From Triops longicaudatus (lineage: Eukaryota > Arthropoda > Branchiopoda > Notostraca > Triopsidae), in NCBI GenBank assembly GCA_022885665.1, contig JAGQDJ010000629.1, positions 62,001 through 126,000 on the forward strand: a stretch of DNA of 64,000 bases, given 5' to 3'. Each line of letters opens with the position of its first letter. The first letter of the stretch is position 1. The position numbers and the translations under genes were made by a program. Below are positions 46,001-60,795 of this stretch, one piece after another. The notes beneath the pieces are model-generated. The model saw nothing but the letters and a program-made list of their open reading frames with translations. It ran no database searches and was not told the origin of the DNA.

Positions 46001-49000
46001 TGATAGGTTAATACAAAGACGCTGGTGACTGTTACCAAGTAAGAAAACTTGCGAAAAAAACAAGAAATATGCAAGCCAGAATTCTTCTTCTCCTTTTTTT
46101 AGTTTTTTCTTTCAATACAGCGTGAGACATATTTTTTCTTCTTGCTTAGATAAATTTCATGCACACTGAAATATTGTCTAAGCGCAAACATAGCGTAAGC
46201 ATAAAAATATAAATTGCATAAAATATAAGAGAGAAGGTGTAATAGAAAATCGTAATGAAACGACAAAAACAGCAGCATTTCTTCGGAAAGCCTCATCTTC
46301 AGCCAAGTTTACTTAAGCAATTGCGAAGCGCCAGGCTAGAAAAATTGCATTTGTACGATGACAGGTAACGCTAGCTTGGTAGGACACCCACACTACGACA
46401 GGATTTTGTTACGAAATTACGCCAAGATGTTCAATTTTGATAGCTGGCAAAAAAAAAGCTCGCAAATTTACGTGTGTTTCCTTCGGTGGCCCAATTTCGT
46501 CAAGTTTGTTCAGAACATCGCATAATTGGCTTAGGGCAACCAGGAGTTTATACTACGTTAGCGAAACACAAAGCTTTTTTCCACCTCAATTTATCCTTCG
46601 TCCTCCCGTCGCCGCGCTTAATACATTGTTCTCTTTAGCACTGCCATTTTTTAAGGGTAAACCTTACCCCAGGGACTTTTTAACCCCTGAAAGATGCACA
46701 GTACGTGGCTTGCGAAACCGTGATTTACATGAAAATGAGGTTCAATTCGCCACCCTTCCGCAAAAACTGTAGCGTAGTTTCTCCCTTCCATGTTATTTCC
46801 ATTCTTTTTTCGTGATAACTAATCCCTTCTCTTGTTTCAAAGCCCCTACTGATACTCGGCGTTTAGAACTACTGTATGGTTCGCCACCCGTCTCTTCCTA
46901 ATTTATAAGTAGCGTTATTAATAAAATAGCTTCTGTGTGTTGTGTTTTTCTGTGAGCGTCTAGGTGTGAGGTGCAAAAACCCGGCCACGCGTACAAGTTA
47001 TGAGTTTTCTCTTTCCTCTGCGTTCTGACTGGGATTTCTAATGGTTTCATTTTTCGAACGAAATGGCGCTTTGCCACGAGCGTGGACTGCAAACCGGCTA
47101 CTACGTCCATTTTAATTTCTTTCTTGTCTTTAATAGCGAATTCAGTTGTCAAAATCAGTGCGCACTGAATTTTCAAGCAAAGCAACTCACCGTGTTTCAG
47201 AAGGTGAGAAAAAACTCAGTGCGCGCTAGTTTTTCCAACTGAATTTCATGTCCCCGGGCATAAACCCTCCTTTCGTTTATACACTGAAGGGGTTTACTTC
47301 TCGCTCTTTCCGAATTTCTCTCCCCATCCTTCCTTTCCTTTTTTCCCCCCAAAAACTAGTCTATTGACGAGGGCTTATCTTCTTATAAGTTCTTGTGTTT
47401 CTCGGCAAAATGTGCTATTTTGCCTCGGGCTTCTTTTCTACATTCATACCAAATTCTCCAACCTAAAAATTGTCAAAGGAACTTGAGTCTACTTTTGCGG
47501 ACAATACCCTATTTGCACCAAAATATGCCTGTACGAAACCATTCGCATTATTCTCTTGATGGCGAATGACTGATACAAAATCAGTGTTCAGACGATGACA
47601 AAAATCTCTATTATGCGAACAGAAATGAAAGTAAAACGAACAAATAGGGGTTGCAACAATGACTATCATCTTTCGCGAAATTGTCAGCTATTGTCCACAA
47701 AAGTAGGCCCAAGTTCTTTTGACAATATTTAAGTTTCGAGCATTTCATCCGAGTAATTATTAGTGATAAGTATTTCTCTTTACTTATTTCGAAATGGTTT
47801 TGATTAATGTTAGCGTAAGAGAAAGAAGTCATAAGTTTCTCTTTATTTTTTTCGAATTTACTCCGGCCATTTTCTTCTGCGATAGTCAGGTCTCCCGACA
47901 AACTATATATTGTTTAAATGTCCGCAGCAACCACTTCTCTCTTGCAAATACCACATTGGATTCCTATTGAGTCCAAGAATTTTGGATGCTCTCACAAGGT
48001 TTTCGGATACATTTCATTCATTGCTACTTACTGAATGAGCCAAGGTGGGGTCGCTCAACTTCACTGTCATTCAATTAAACGATTTTTTATTCCCACAGAA
48101 AGCTTTAGTTTGAATCACTCATATGATTTATAGCATAACAGACAACAAACCATACTCCCAAACTACCAAACTGCAGTGCTGACAAAAGAATTCGTAAAAA
48201 AAAAGTCTCTCTAAGAAAGCGTACTAATATTCATCAGCAAAAACTTTATTTTCTACATAGTAGTTAGCTGGAAGCATTTTTTTCGCTGTATTATATATAG
48301 CAGAATTATCAGACACGAGATTCACGCATTATCCCCAAGGGTCATCTAGAATTGTTACCGCTCCTACCGGGCAAGTGACATGGCGACAATATAAAGTGGG
48401 TGAGAAATGTACCATTAATAAGTTGTTATATCTGGCACTTTATTTACACATGCTCATTCTGTATGCTCATTGCAAGCCACTAGAAGAGCCCTGCACGAGT
48501 CTCTTCGATATCGCAACCCTTCTTGCTTTACACACATTTTGAAAATTCTTAATGTAAGTTAATGAAAATAGTAGCTCTGTTCCTTTAATTTTTTGTCCTG
48601 TTTTAGTAAACAATAAGCAAATACTTCAATAAACGCGCAAACGGGGCGCTACTGAAATAAAAATACGAGATTAATTAGTCTCGAAGCGTCTCCTGTCTTC
48701 CCACGCAGTGCGGCGAATTAATTTCTCTTACTTAACTAACAAAAATTTCATTCACGGGGAAACTCGTTCCTCGAAAACAGATCATTTCCAAAAATGCTAC
48801 CCTACCTGTTTCTCCCTCTTGTTTGCTCACTCTTGATTGCCTAAAATTACAATTCCCAGCCATTCCTAATCAATTCCTTAATGAACTCCGAACTGTTCAA
48901 CAAGTGAAAAGTGGAGCTAAATTCAAAAGTGAAAAGGCACACGAACTGAAATGCATGCATGCAAATAGCATGAGTTATTTTGAAGCTTTGCACGTAAAAA

Positions 49001-51763
49001 AGAAAATTCAGAGAGTTTAATAATGTACAAATCAGCCGTAAATCTAAAACAAACTGGTCATTCACCATTTCACTTTCAGCAACTTGTCACCGGAAAAACC
49101 TGGGGATCCGGTGTTGACTCGCCCCATCTTTTCTCTCCCTCAGTTTCAGCTTCACGCGTGTGGTCGGTCCACATATGCCAAAAGCTCTGTTTACACTTTC
49201 AAAACTGGACCGCCGGTCCTAATAGCAGTGCTCATATGCACCCATGAAAGGGTTTGTCAAGGAAGGAGCTCACGTTTGGTGCTATATACGTCTGCCGGGG
49301 GGTGTAAAACGGGATTTCGTGTCCTTCATAGAAACTGACTACAGGGACTACCTCACCCTTCATAAGCCCCCTATGGAACCCTCGCTCGCCCAACCTGTCA
49401 ATTCTCGACTGTTGGGGTCCGGAAGTGCGCGTGTAAATATCAATTAGGGAGCCTTTGTCGTATGAACCGTTTTCGTGAGCACCCCTTTTGTCTTTGGGTT
49501 GAACTGCATTTTGACCCCCTCTTTTTTCAGAAAGCTTGTTGAAAAACGAGTTAAATTTTCTACGATTGGACACGTTTATTAGAAAATACCACCCCTTTTT
49601 CACACCTACTCGTAAATCATATCGGTATCTTGTTCTGGGTTTCTTCGGGGGAGCACGTGCTGGAATGGAAATGCCGTATTCATGGTAAGTTATGGCTTTG
49701 CGCTGTAAGTCGTACTTAAGTCTGGTGTAACTTTCGCCCTCAACGCTTCCGCACGCTTAGAAAGTTTGCTTTTGACAAGGTGGTGGAGTGACTAATTAGC
49801 TATAACTCGCACTCGAAGACGTGAACTCGTCATTTGTTCTACTCTTGCACGTCCGCTAAAGTACTGAGAAGGCAACTGCACTCTCCCTCACAAGTTTCAT
49901 CAAGATATTTTCCACGTTTTATTAGAACGTTTAAAGGCTTTGGCTTTAAATACCTAAGTAATATTTGAGAAACACACAGACACAAATGCGTAAAGAAAAA
50001 AATGAATGTGTTATAATATAATTGCCCAGTGGAATTTACATAGATAAATGTTTTTCCCTTAGGAGCTTGCAAGACTAATCTACACTCTTCAGAGCATTAA
50101 ATTATTTTACAACTCAAATACTTGTACTATTTTAAGACACACGCAGTTGCTGTTAAGACACAGCGTCTTTTCTCATTTGCTTTAATTTCGGGGTGTCTTT
50201 CTCAGTTGCTAACACAATTTTTTTGTGTGACTACAAAATCAGTAATTTACGTTTGCGTAAATACTTGCTGAGTTATTTTCTACGCGTAGAATATTTTTTA
50301 TTAAAATTATTATATATCTAGATTTTCGACTCAAGTTTTGTTTCGCTACTTTTAAATCGTAGTAAAAATGCATCCCTGAACATAACAATACCGTAATTAA
50401 ATTCACTTGCATGTACGTTTGCATGTTCCTCTACTACAGAGCGTATTCAAGGTAAGTAGGGTTAAAAGGTAAAAGGTGCATGTTTGCCTCTTTTATTCCC
50501 TTTGAAGCTTAGTGCTAATTGCTTTTCGCACTCTCTGCATTTCGTTTCCCATTATGGCACCTATAGCCACGCACCCTTTTAAGCTAACGTAAGTGGAATC
50601 TTTACTTTTAAGTGCAACGCAAGTGAATCAACGAAGTAATCTAGGGCCTTGGGGATGTTTCCTTTTCTCTGGCTCATTATGCCTAACACGGTACAATAAT
50701 CACATTTCTTGAGGATCCATCCTTCTCCAAATCGTCCCTCTTTAGCTGTGACAAATTCTATTTCCACTTCAAGATCAGAGAATTGCCCCAAAATTACATT
50801 TACCTTCTCAAGAGACAGAAAAACGTAAATGTATGAAAAAAGATGGTGGAAAAATTTAGCTCCATTCAACTTATCAAGCGCAAGGAAAATGAAGTCCTTA
50901 ATACAAAAAACTGCTCCGACAACTTCCTTTTATCTTCATAACAGTCTCCAATCGGAGACTAACAGTGCAGTCTTGAATTTCTAAAAGCTTTCACTCTGAA
51001 TCTTTGAGAGCTTTTGGGCACAAATTACACTGGAGGACACTTTTTGAAATTTTACGGAATAATGCAAAGATAATCAGCACTCAAACTAGTGACACTTTAT
51101 CAATAATAAAATGAGAAATCGGTAATATCAATCTTCGTTATTCACTTCACCAAGCAGAAGGAAGAACATTTCGAAAATTGCCATATTTCTCCGTGGGTTA
51201 ACGGTTCTATGTACTGGACTGTTGGTCTAATGCTGGAGGAAATATTTTCGGAAGTAATCAAGAAATGTCGGCTGCAGAACGACCGCTTCTTCGGATTCGG
51301 TATCCGCGAGAACAAAATTGCCGGAGAGATTTTTTCCTTATTCTTTGTTTCATGCTTTCTGTACGGTTTTTAGAAATACGAAGCTTCAAGGAAGGAAAAA
51401 CAGATCAAAGAGATATTACTGTCACTTGCATTCTCAAATTACTTTCCGAATGCGAAGCCCAAAAAATATATACTTGCTGTTACAAGGTCGCTTTCGGAGG
51501 AATTGCCAAGTATAGTAGATTTGTGCATTCCAAGCAACCTTTTTTTCTAATGCTGGTTCCTAACACGACCAATTCTGCAAAATAAATTTCTGCCCGTCCG
51601 TAAGAGTATTGCATTCCTCGACAGAAATACCTAACCTTTGACACTCCCCTTTCAGTTACACCACTTTCCTTTTAAATGCCGGGGATTACGCTGGTGCTTC
51701 TTTCTGGAAGCAAATAAGCGGGAAAAGGTTCAAACCATTCAAAAATAAAATGCAAATACAATT
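40081..51763. other. intergenic DNA without recognised gene
   Basis: Short open frames on both strands have no recognisable domain and mostly lack ATG. GC is somewhat raised near 44.2-44.9 and 49.1-49.5 kb. I support no gene here. Confidence 0.5.
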
Positions 51764-51816
51764 CTTACTCTCTTGCTCTTGTGACGAAATTTTCGTCACA
51801 AGAGCAATGGAGTAAG
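51764..51816. repeat. 53-bp near-perfect palindrome
   Basis: The sequence folds back on itself about a centre at 51790. The core arm TTGCTCTTGTGACGAAA and the outer CTTACTC pair with their complements, leaving a few mismatched bases between the two blocks and one central base. TTTCGTCAC recurs just downstream at about 51827-51835. Confidence 0.85.
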
Positions 51817-54800
51817 AAATGTTGTTTTCGTCACGAAAACATAGATACTTAGGCAATTTTGATTAAATCAAAGAAGCTTATTTGCAATATAAAACGAATG
51901 TACAAACATTTAATATATCGACTTAAAAATGTCGTAAGCTTCGACTCAACTTCAAAAGTGATTCTCCGCTAACTACAACTCGTTTAAGTCAATGTCTACT
52001 ACCACGCAAGTCTACTCTTCCTCGCAAAGTAAACTTCTGGCAAATTTATATTCGAAAAAAAGAGATACTTATAAGCGAGGATTTTACTGTGTGTCACAAG
52101 AACGCAGCTGAGGCTTCGACGGGGAAACCGACCAATTTCATTAAACCGAACAAAATTCCAATTACCGACCGACCAATACAGCAGACACACGAGAGTCCGA
52201 AATTGTAAGCCAGCAAGCCTCATTTTGCCCAGGTGCGGTTTCCCAGAAAAAAAAGTCGCACTACTATTGTACACAAGACCACCAGAAGCCTAATGTGATT
52301 ACGTAATCCGATCTCTTTCTTCCGCTACTGAGCTCCGCTTCTCAGGTGCGCCTTAATCCTGTGTTGTGCACCACATAACACCTTACCGCAAAACCCCTAT
52401 AAGAAAACCACAATCACATTACAGTGCCCCCACCAGTCCAAAAAGAAGGTCCTAAACTAAGGGGCTTGGTCCGGAAATCTTTCACCGAGCGCGTGTTTCA
52501 AGTCCGATGAAGAGATTTGGGTAATCAGAGCTGCCGGAAAGTTTGGGTTTCTTCAACCTTTCTTTGGTCTTGTCGTCTTTCTTTAAGACAGCATTTTTCA
52601 GTAAAGATGTCAAGCGATTTCCGTTCCTTAGCGTTCAAACAGATGTGATCTAAATGAGCCAAGGCGGAGGACAACTTTGTGGACTGGAATTTTTTTTTCT
52701 TTTTTTTTTTTTACGCGCCGCCGTCACACGTGGTGGAATGTTTGTGTTCCTTGCGAAGCGTTCTAAGTCCATTAGTGTGGTTTCCAATATCTTTAACTAC
52801 TGCAAACGTAACCTGAAACGTAAGTTAAGCGTAAACTCTGGGCCCCTAAAGGCATAGTTTGCCTGTCTGTCACACGACACACAACGTACACACATGGGTT
52901 CTTGTTTCACCTTTAAGGCATGTGCAGGAAAGAATCGCGCTTTAAATGCTTTCGCTAACCATTCGCAGCTAAACTACTCTACTTTGTACATTTGTACACC
53001 TTTGCTATTCTGGTTGGAATTCGGGCATCATGTACTTCAACTAAATCAATCCGACTTGTACCTTAAAGCATTTGCTACAAGCAAGCACTACATTATTCAA
53101 GCTTCGAACGATTTTTTTTATTCGATTCTGTAGCACCTTGTTACGAAGCCTAGGAAGGAAAAAAAGGCTGTACGGAGAAAAAGACGTCAATGAAACACAA
53201 GATGGTGATTTGACGTAGTAGAAATGGAGACATTGTCCATCGGTCACTTCGCTCACGACAGAAATAGATCCTATCGTATGATAACGAACCATCGAATCCC
53301 ATTACGCCTTTGTTACGTATCGTTTTAACTCAGTTACACTAATTGGATTACGTAGTCAAACTACCCATCGAAACAAAAATACTCGAATATTTATCTACGT
53401 TGTACAAGGTTGCGGTACAATTTATTTTCAAGCAATGACCATTCAAAACACAGGTAATATGGCAGTTCTGCACTACAGACGTAGGAGACAAAATCGTACT
53501 TCAACGACGGATGCCAATACATAGCGGGACGTGCCAGAATGCATGACATTTCTGTGAGGATCCGGGGTGAAGGGGAAGAGATTAAAAGATAAATCGTCCT
53601 CGCTATTTTTCTGATTGACATCAACTCCGTTATCTTCGTCTTTTTTTTCTTTTGTTTTTACTAGCTTTCTGGTGAGAGTCCCCAAGGGTGATTTTGCCCC
53701 TTAGGGGAATACAGAGAAATACATAAATGCAAGAATTAAGAGGGCTTTAACTTTTTAAGATGCTCGTCAATGTATAAGCACGTGCTTTATGCCTCATTTG
53801 CGCCAGCTTGAAGAGAAGCTGCGGCGTAGCTACATTACTTTCCGGGGGTGAAGAAAGCAAAAAATGGGGGTCCGCAAGACTAAGGAGGAGACAGCCAAGA
53901 ACCATCTAGTCTCCAAAAACGCTTTCGATACATATAAGCACTTTTGCTATATAAGCATATTGCTGTCGTTTTCTGTCTTAACGACTTCTAACGCACTCCC
54001 TCTTCTCCCCGCTCTTCCGTCTCGCAACCTTAACATGTCAGTCCATAAGCGCTCGTGGGGTAGGGGTGCTAAATGCTAAGAAGTTTCGACGCAGCTGAAA
54101 CTATTTATGAGCAACCATAGGCTCAGTTTTCTGAAGTTAAGAAACATGACAGTTGGCAATAAGTTTCCTCACGTTTCGGGTTTTATTATGACTGTCACTA
54201 AACGCTTTTACTACGCCATGGTGTTTTGCTCCCTTAAGATGCCCAAAGCATGCTAGGGTGCTAGCGAATACATTTAAACTTTTGATTTATTTTTTTCTTC
54301 CTTTGAGTCTAAGAAAAAGTTTAAACCATTCGTGACAACTTTAAAAAGAGAAAAAATAAATAAATGGGTTATGGCTCATAACTCACTTCACGTCGAAGGG
54401 GTCCGAAGATAGCGTCTATGGCTATTTCACCCGCAACTATTGCAACAAGTCCTTCAATTCACTGTTAGTTTTCCGAACAAAATGGACTAAACGGAGATTT
54501 ACCCAACTTTTCAGCTCGCAGCGCCGTTGCTGCACCAAGACCTATGCTAAGGGGTATCTTTTTCATAACCACGTGTTTTAAGCTTCACTTGAATTTAAGT
54601 TTCGGTCGATTTCGCGGCGGTCCTACAAGGCAACCGCGGCGCGTAGTTTGGGTAGCGCTGGACTAAACGTTACCTCTAAAACATGACTGTTCATATTTGC
54701 ACTATATTGACTAAAATATGTGGTAAAACTATTTTTACACATGTAGTCGTGCAGGTTCAATTTACGAAAGAAATTTTAGGATAACTTCATGTTTCTTACG

Positions 54801-57800
54801 ACAATTATGAATTTCGAACAAATAGTAATGTTTTCGTCACAATGGACTGAACTTATCCGAATTACTGAATTTATCTTTTCTTCTAATAATGTGTAAGTTG
54901 TTTAATACAGCCTTTATCTTCTTTACCGGTTTCGATCTTCACTTCCGAATACGACGTAATGTTTTCTGTTCTTCAAGTGACAAAATCTGAACAAAACCAT
55001 GTAACTAATTTCTGAGAAAAAGTTACTATTTTGAAATGCTACCAAAATCCCTTGGCACTTTCAGCTAAATTGTATTATGTAGTAGAAAAAAATAATGCAT
55101 GTCGTAACCTAGACTATTGCGCCTTTCTGGTGGCAAGATTGAAGAGAAGAGACATTAGATACTATTTTATTCCACAGTTCGTAGTTCATTTGTAATTTAC
55201 AGCCGACCGTTCAAGACAGGCTCAGCTGCAGGGCATTAAGACACGTGGAAGGTTTCAATGCCGCTATCTAGCATCTAGCATGTTAATACGTGTAACGCTA
55301 GACACACTGATTCATTAGTTTACCGAAAGTTAATGCTACCGCTGCATTAGAAGCAATTTCTGTGTCTAAGTACAACCAGAATATTGCACAACTATCCTTT
55401 TACGTCTTCGCGTGGTTAGCATTCGAAACACTTCCTTGCAGCAGCATCTCTTTGGCTATGCGGAATACGTTAACGATCCGTAATTCTTTTATCTCCCTCT
55501 CGAACCGTCGTTTTCCATCTCAATATCATTGCCATTGCTGCAACCAGCTTGCGAAGGAAGGGACAAAAAAGTCACATTATGCTCGGGGACACGAGAACCA
55601 GATATCACACTTCCCCAGTGATACCGAAACGACAGACATCACGGTTCTTTTGTGTCATTGCCTGATCATTATGAACAATCCCAGCTGCAAAGGGAGCAAT
55701 GTACGAAAAACGCCCACGTGCACATTCCATGCCGTGACTTATTGGAACTTCGTCGACATTTCTTGCAGAAATGTCCGACACGTAACCTAACTACCTGAAA
55801 CGCTGTACTGCACTGCTCTTGGGAACTCGAGCACCATTTAGCCACGCTACTTTATCCAGTGATAACCTTAACACAGAAATAAAAAACTGGAAAAAGCGTT
55901 ACTCAGTACCTTCTTGCCAGCACTTTATATCTTGCTCTTGGTAACCTGCTCCAACACTTTACTTATAACTCTGCTACAAGTCACGTCCAACCTAAACACA
56001 ATTCAATCCTTCTAATGATGTTTTTTCTCTCCTTTTGTCCTTGTCATTGTCAGTTTCTATGAACGGCACCCCCACAACGCCATTAACCAATCATTGATTT
56101 TATTTCCCATTTCGCAAACTACTCACGGAAACCCGAAGGAAAACAAAACCGACAGAAACATCCCCCAGATATAAAATTTTATGGCAACCCGAAAAGCTTT
56201 TGATAGGACATGAAACGCAGAAATAAGAGGCTCAAAAGCCTCTGGGGGAAGCAGACGGTCACCAAAAGGGGCGTGTCCAGAGCATTTCATGGACAGTTGA
56301 CAAGACACTGACATAAACCCGCAAACACTGCACAGTCCATTCGCTCTGAAACTCCTTTATTATTTTTTTATCAGTTCTAAGAAAATTTTTCTTAATGTTT
56401 ATGATATTAAGACTTTACGACGCATGTGTGCAACAATTCGTACCTCTACTTTTTCTACGACCTGGAAAATTGATTTAAAAAACAAAACATCCATGCGACG
56501 AGATTTGCAACCGGGTAGCAGCAAAGGGAGGCTGGAAAAAGTGTGACTAACGGCCGTGTGGTGGCAAGATGCGGTTACCATGGCTAGGTTAATGAGTTCA
56601 CGCCTCCAAGTCATAAATATGCCAGTCCTTATCTTATGCAACATATTGGGATACTTGTCGGGATGCCTGGCACTTAAACTTATGGTTGCTACTTCGCGCA
56701 CAGCTTATTGAGGTTCTAAACATACAACAAAAAGGCATCCATAAGTCCACGAGCGTTTTGCTAAAGTTGGTTCTGGGGAGAAAAAGGCAAAGGGAAGAAA
56801 ACATGAACACAAAAACTAGTCATTTCCTCACCGGAAAAAGTTCTTCGCTCTTTGCCCAATAACACTTTTACTAAAGAAGAAGACAAGCCAGAACAAAAAG
56901 AAATGAGTGGATTTCTTGTGTGCGATCTTCGGATCGACATTCCTTTTCGCCACACTTTAGCCCTTTTCATTGTTACTCACTCTTTTTTTTGTTTCTAATG
57001 TGAACCAATGGTACACTAACGGCTACAGTGCAAATAAACTGTACCACTACTCATAAGTTTGTGGTACTTACTCGGAATTCTGATGCTGCAGAATGGAATC
57101 TCAGAGCAAAACCTATTTACGAGCTATCCATTTTTTGCGATACCGTTGAAACTTGACAAACTTTGTTGCTATGCTTTTAACATAGAATTTCCGATGTAAG
57201 TTCCATGAAAACAATACACTACCCTTTTACGGCCATTAGGTACTCTTTGACATGCCAACCTATTTTGGGAACCTCTGCAGCAAAAATACGAAACTAAAGC
57301 GATACTTATCTGAACACAGAAAAAACACAGGAAACTTTGGAGCTAAATTGTTTTCGTTTTAATACCTTTGTATTCTTCTATTATAATATTACTATTCAGT
57401 CCTATAGAAAGGTTGCATGCTAAAAAATAAAGTAAAAAACATACATGGATACTGACAGCGAGCGATATTTCAATGCAAGAATTATAAAAAAATTTACAAT
57501 CGAGAAAAAAAAAAGTAAAAAAAAATTTTAGGTAACTTGTTCAGCTTATACACAGCTAACAATTTTAGGAAGAAAGCGTCTCGAAGTGATAACGAAAGGG
57601 AAAATGAAAGTTAGATCCATCCCCTTGTCGGGAGAACTACAGTAAAGAGCAGGCAAAACAACTCTTGTTCGATTAGTTCATTTCTCTACATACTGAATAT
57701 CGTAAACTGCCAAGTAGGAGTCCCATAAACACGTAAGTTGTACCCGTACCACACGTGGTCATAATAGCAAAACACAAGAGACCGCGAGACCGTTTCTTGC

Positions 57801-60776
57801 CCAGACGCGTGGCCGATGGAACAGCCTTTGTCCCGGCTTATGCAGACCTGACCGGGCGCTATCTACGCTCTCTGGTCAAAAAATAAATAAACAAATAAAA
57901 AAATAATAAAAAAAAATCCACCTTTGTGCCAACAAATATAGACTAAAGTTGCTGGAGTATATATGCGTTTCAGCTAAGAGAATTAAGAGATACAGTGGAA
58001 TGATTTTTCTATAAAATTTAATCTGTTCCGAACCATTTATGAGCCGCAGAAAATGATCTAGCCTGGCATAAGAAAGGCAGGAGCTCCGGAAAATGTCAAA
58101 ACTACGTGCAATTAGGGATGAGAAGCTGCGTCTATTTCGATAACTTAATAATCGCCAGTCATATTTTCTACTCCGTTTTCCTCCCCTCTCAAAAGTCGGG
58201 AGCGTGATCATTAACGTTGATGATGGTCATAATTCCTCGAAAGCAACCACGAACTCGGCTTAAGACTTCCAATACGCAGCTTTGGACTTCATCCTCTTAA
58301 AGCAGGTGCCACACGGTAGGTAGATATCCCCACTTCGAAACGAAGATTTATGCACGCTATGCACTAAATAAATCACATTATTTCCAAAACGTACTTCTAA
58401 GAGCGAACTCCAAGCCCTTTTTGCTCCAATTTCTTCCTCTTGGCAAATTCGGTGAAGAAATCAAATATTAGGAAGCCAAGGATAAAATCGCACGTCGTAA
58501 GAAACGTACACCAGGTACGTGACCGAACTCCGCGCGAAAGACATTGTGGAACGTTAGCGGCTTACACGTGGCGTCCAAATTGAATGTTACGAGATAGGAT
58601 ACCCAAGATTTTTTGTCTCTTATGTATTCGATCCGTAACTTAAAATATGGTATACTATGATCTATCTTGTACCGTTCGACTTTTCTTTTAGTTTGCGGTG
58701 TATTTGTTGCAAGATGGCGTGAAGTATTGATGTTCCGTGCCAAAACCTCGGACCCCGCTACCAAAGCGATAAATTACTTTCTCAGGTACCTAGTTACTCC
58801 ATCAGACGCGGAATTAACCTGTCTTTCAAGGAGTTGGCTTCATCTGTTACTTTGCTCACGCAATTTGCCAAATCTTGTTTTTCCTTTCTTATTGGACTTA
58901 AGCTACGACAGTTCACTAAGAAAAAAAACCCTTTCCTCTCACAGCTCTCACTTTCCTTCTCCACTCACTCTACTTCAGCACCAAGCGCTGGGAAGATCGA
59001 TTACGCTTTTGGACACACCCCATTTTCTTGTGTAAATCACCTGACCTTCCACCTGTGCAGTGAGACGCTAAAAGACGGACTTCTGTATACGAAGTTAACC
59101 ATATAGGTCAAATCCATAATCATTCATTAAGAATCGACCACATTCTAAATTCAAAACGGATTACTTTCAAGCAATGCCTATTTTCAGAAGCACCCCGCAA
59201 TTATTTAGTTGTAGGATTGGTTACTGTAATTAATTAGCTATCAATTATTAGTATTTAATGCACTATGTAAGAGCTGCGTTTAAATGTAAATACTTACAAA
59301 ATCAGAATGTTGCCTCTGAAAACTTCGAGGATATAAAGGCAAATTGGCATTGATAATCCATACAAAACTGTGTCCTGAAGTCTAGTTTATTTTCAGTGAT
59401 TGAATTAAAGATCAAGTGATTTGAATATCCTCCTTGATTTTAGGTCCCCGGAAAAGTCTTCATAAGTTTAAGCCAAATATTGCCACTTTTTCATGTCCTT
59501 TTAGCTCAGAATTCGCAAGTTGTAGCTCATGGGCAATATTATTCTTACCCAGAACGACCTCTTCCTTGTGTTTCTTACCAAGAATTAGTCTACGCAACAT
59601 GCAAGAAGTCGCACGCACGCATGCCATACTGGATCTGGTTTCTTTCCAAGGAACTGTTTTCTCTGCTCGTTTTTTGTTTATAGGCCCAAGAAAAAACACA
59701 GGATTACCAACTGCATCTTAAGTTTCCGCTTCTCGTTAGAAATTCCTTACTATTTCCAACTTCTCCTCGTACAACGCGAGATAACGGCGATAAAATATAT
59801 ATAGTAACATGGTTTTAAGCGCTTATCCCTCCCAGCTAACCGTCAGCCATTTCCTTTTATTTTCCAGCCCTCATCCTTTAGTTTCAGAAATTAGTGATGG
59901 AACCAGTTACGCAAAAACTATTTTTTTATAAAGTGGGATGCATTTCAATTACTTTTTTTTATCAAAGCATTCCATTCAAAAATGGGCGTGAAACGTTCCC
60001 CTGGATGCTTACCTGAGATCCAAGTAAGACTTAATTGGCTTTAAAGAAATATGCACATTTTCACTAAATGGATCCCATCCATGTGTTTTATTCACACAGA
60101 AGAAAATCGGTGTCATTGAATTACTTTTTTTTTCAGTAACACTATCTGTTTGAGAAATATAGATAACCCGTCGTAATACAGGTTAACGGCATTACTAACA
60201 AATTCAACTTGAACTGACAAGTTAACTCATTCAAATTTCAACGGGAATCAAGTACAGAAATACAAATAAGGTAATTACAAAATTAACCGTTCAAAGTGAT
60301 AAAAGTTTACATATGTTCGTCCTTTTCGCTCTCTATGTCGGCAACGCTTTCTCTTATCACCGGTTCTTCTTTTACTTGGCACATTTTTAAGCCAAAACGC
60401 AAAAGGAAAACTTCACTGGCATTGGTGTATCAATTTTAAGGCATCTCAAGTACTTTTTTCTGTTCTTTACCATGAAAGGTCCTATTGCACGTACGTGACT
60501 TCAACTTTGGGAAAATCAGAATTCAGTATACCTCTGCTCTTCGCGACTTCTCTCTTCTCCGAAAAGGTTCTACGAGATGAAAACGTGCTTCGGCAACGAA
60601 GCGGCATGTAGGCTATCGATGAAGATCTGCAAGCTAAACTCGTCCCCCGCATCACCCCCCTCCCAACACCACGTCACCCTCTCGACACACACGTAGAAGT
60701 CCCATAGACCTTAATTGCCATCATAGCGTAAGTTTTTGCTTCGAATGAATGGGAGTCGTAAAAGCGACGAAATCTC
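51817..60776. other. intergenic DNA without recognised gene
   Basis: AT-rich, with an A/T-rich low-complexity tract at 57880-57917. The longest open frames (55362-55790 and 58667-59035) begin at non-ATG codons and show no domain. Confidence 0.5.
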
Positions 60777-60795
60777 GGGGGGGGGGGGGGGGGGG
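60777..60795 (+). repeat. G19 homopolymer
   Basis: Nineteen consecutive G. Such a run can form G-quadruplex structures and is prone to length error in sequencing. Confidence 0.9.

Noticed and set aside
50579..50869. Weak TPR-like pattern (KGNIPKALDYFVDSLAL) on the minus strand
   Set aside because: Single short match, non-ATG start, no second repeat.
55362..55790. Longest open frame in the gene-poor region
   Set aside because: It starts at GTG, has no recognisable domain, and has composition like its surroundings.
58468..59035. Overlapping open frames on both strands
   Set aside because: Non-ATG starts and no domain; no splice partners found.
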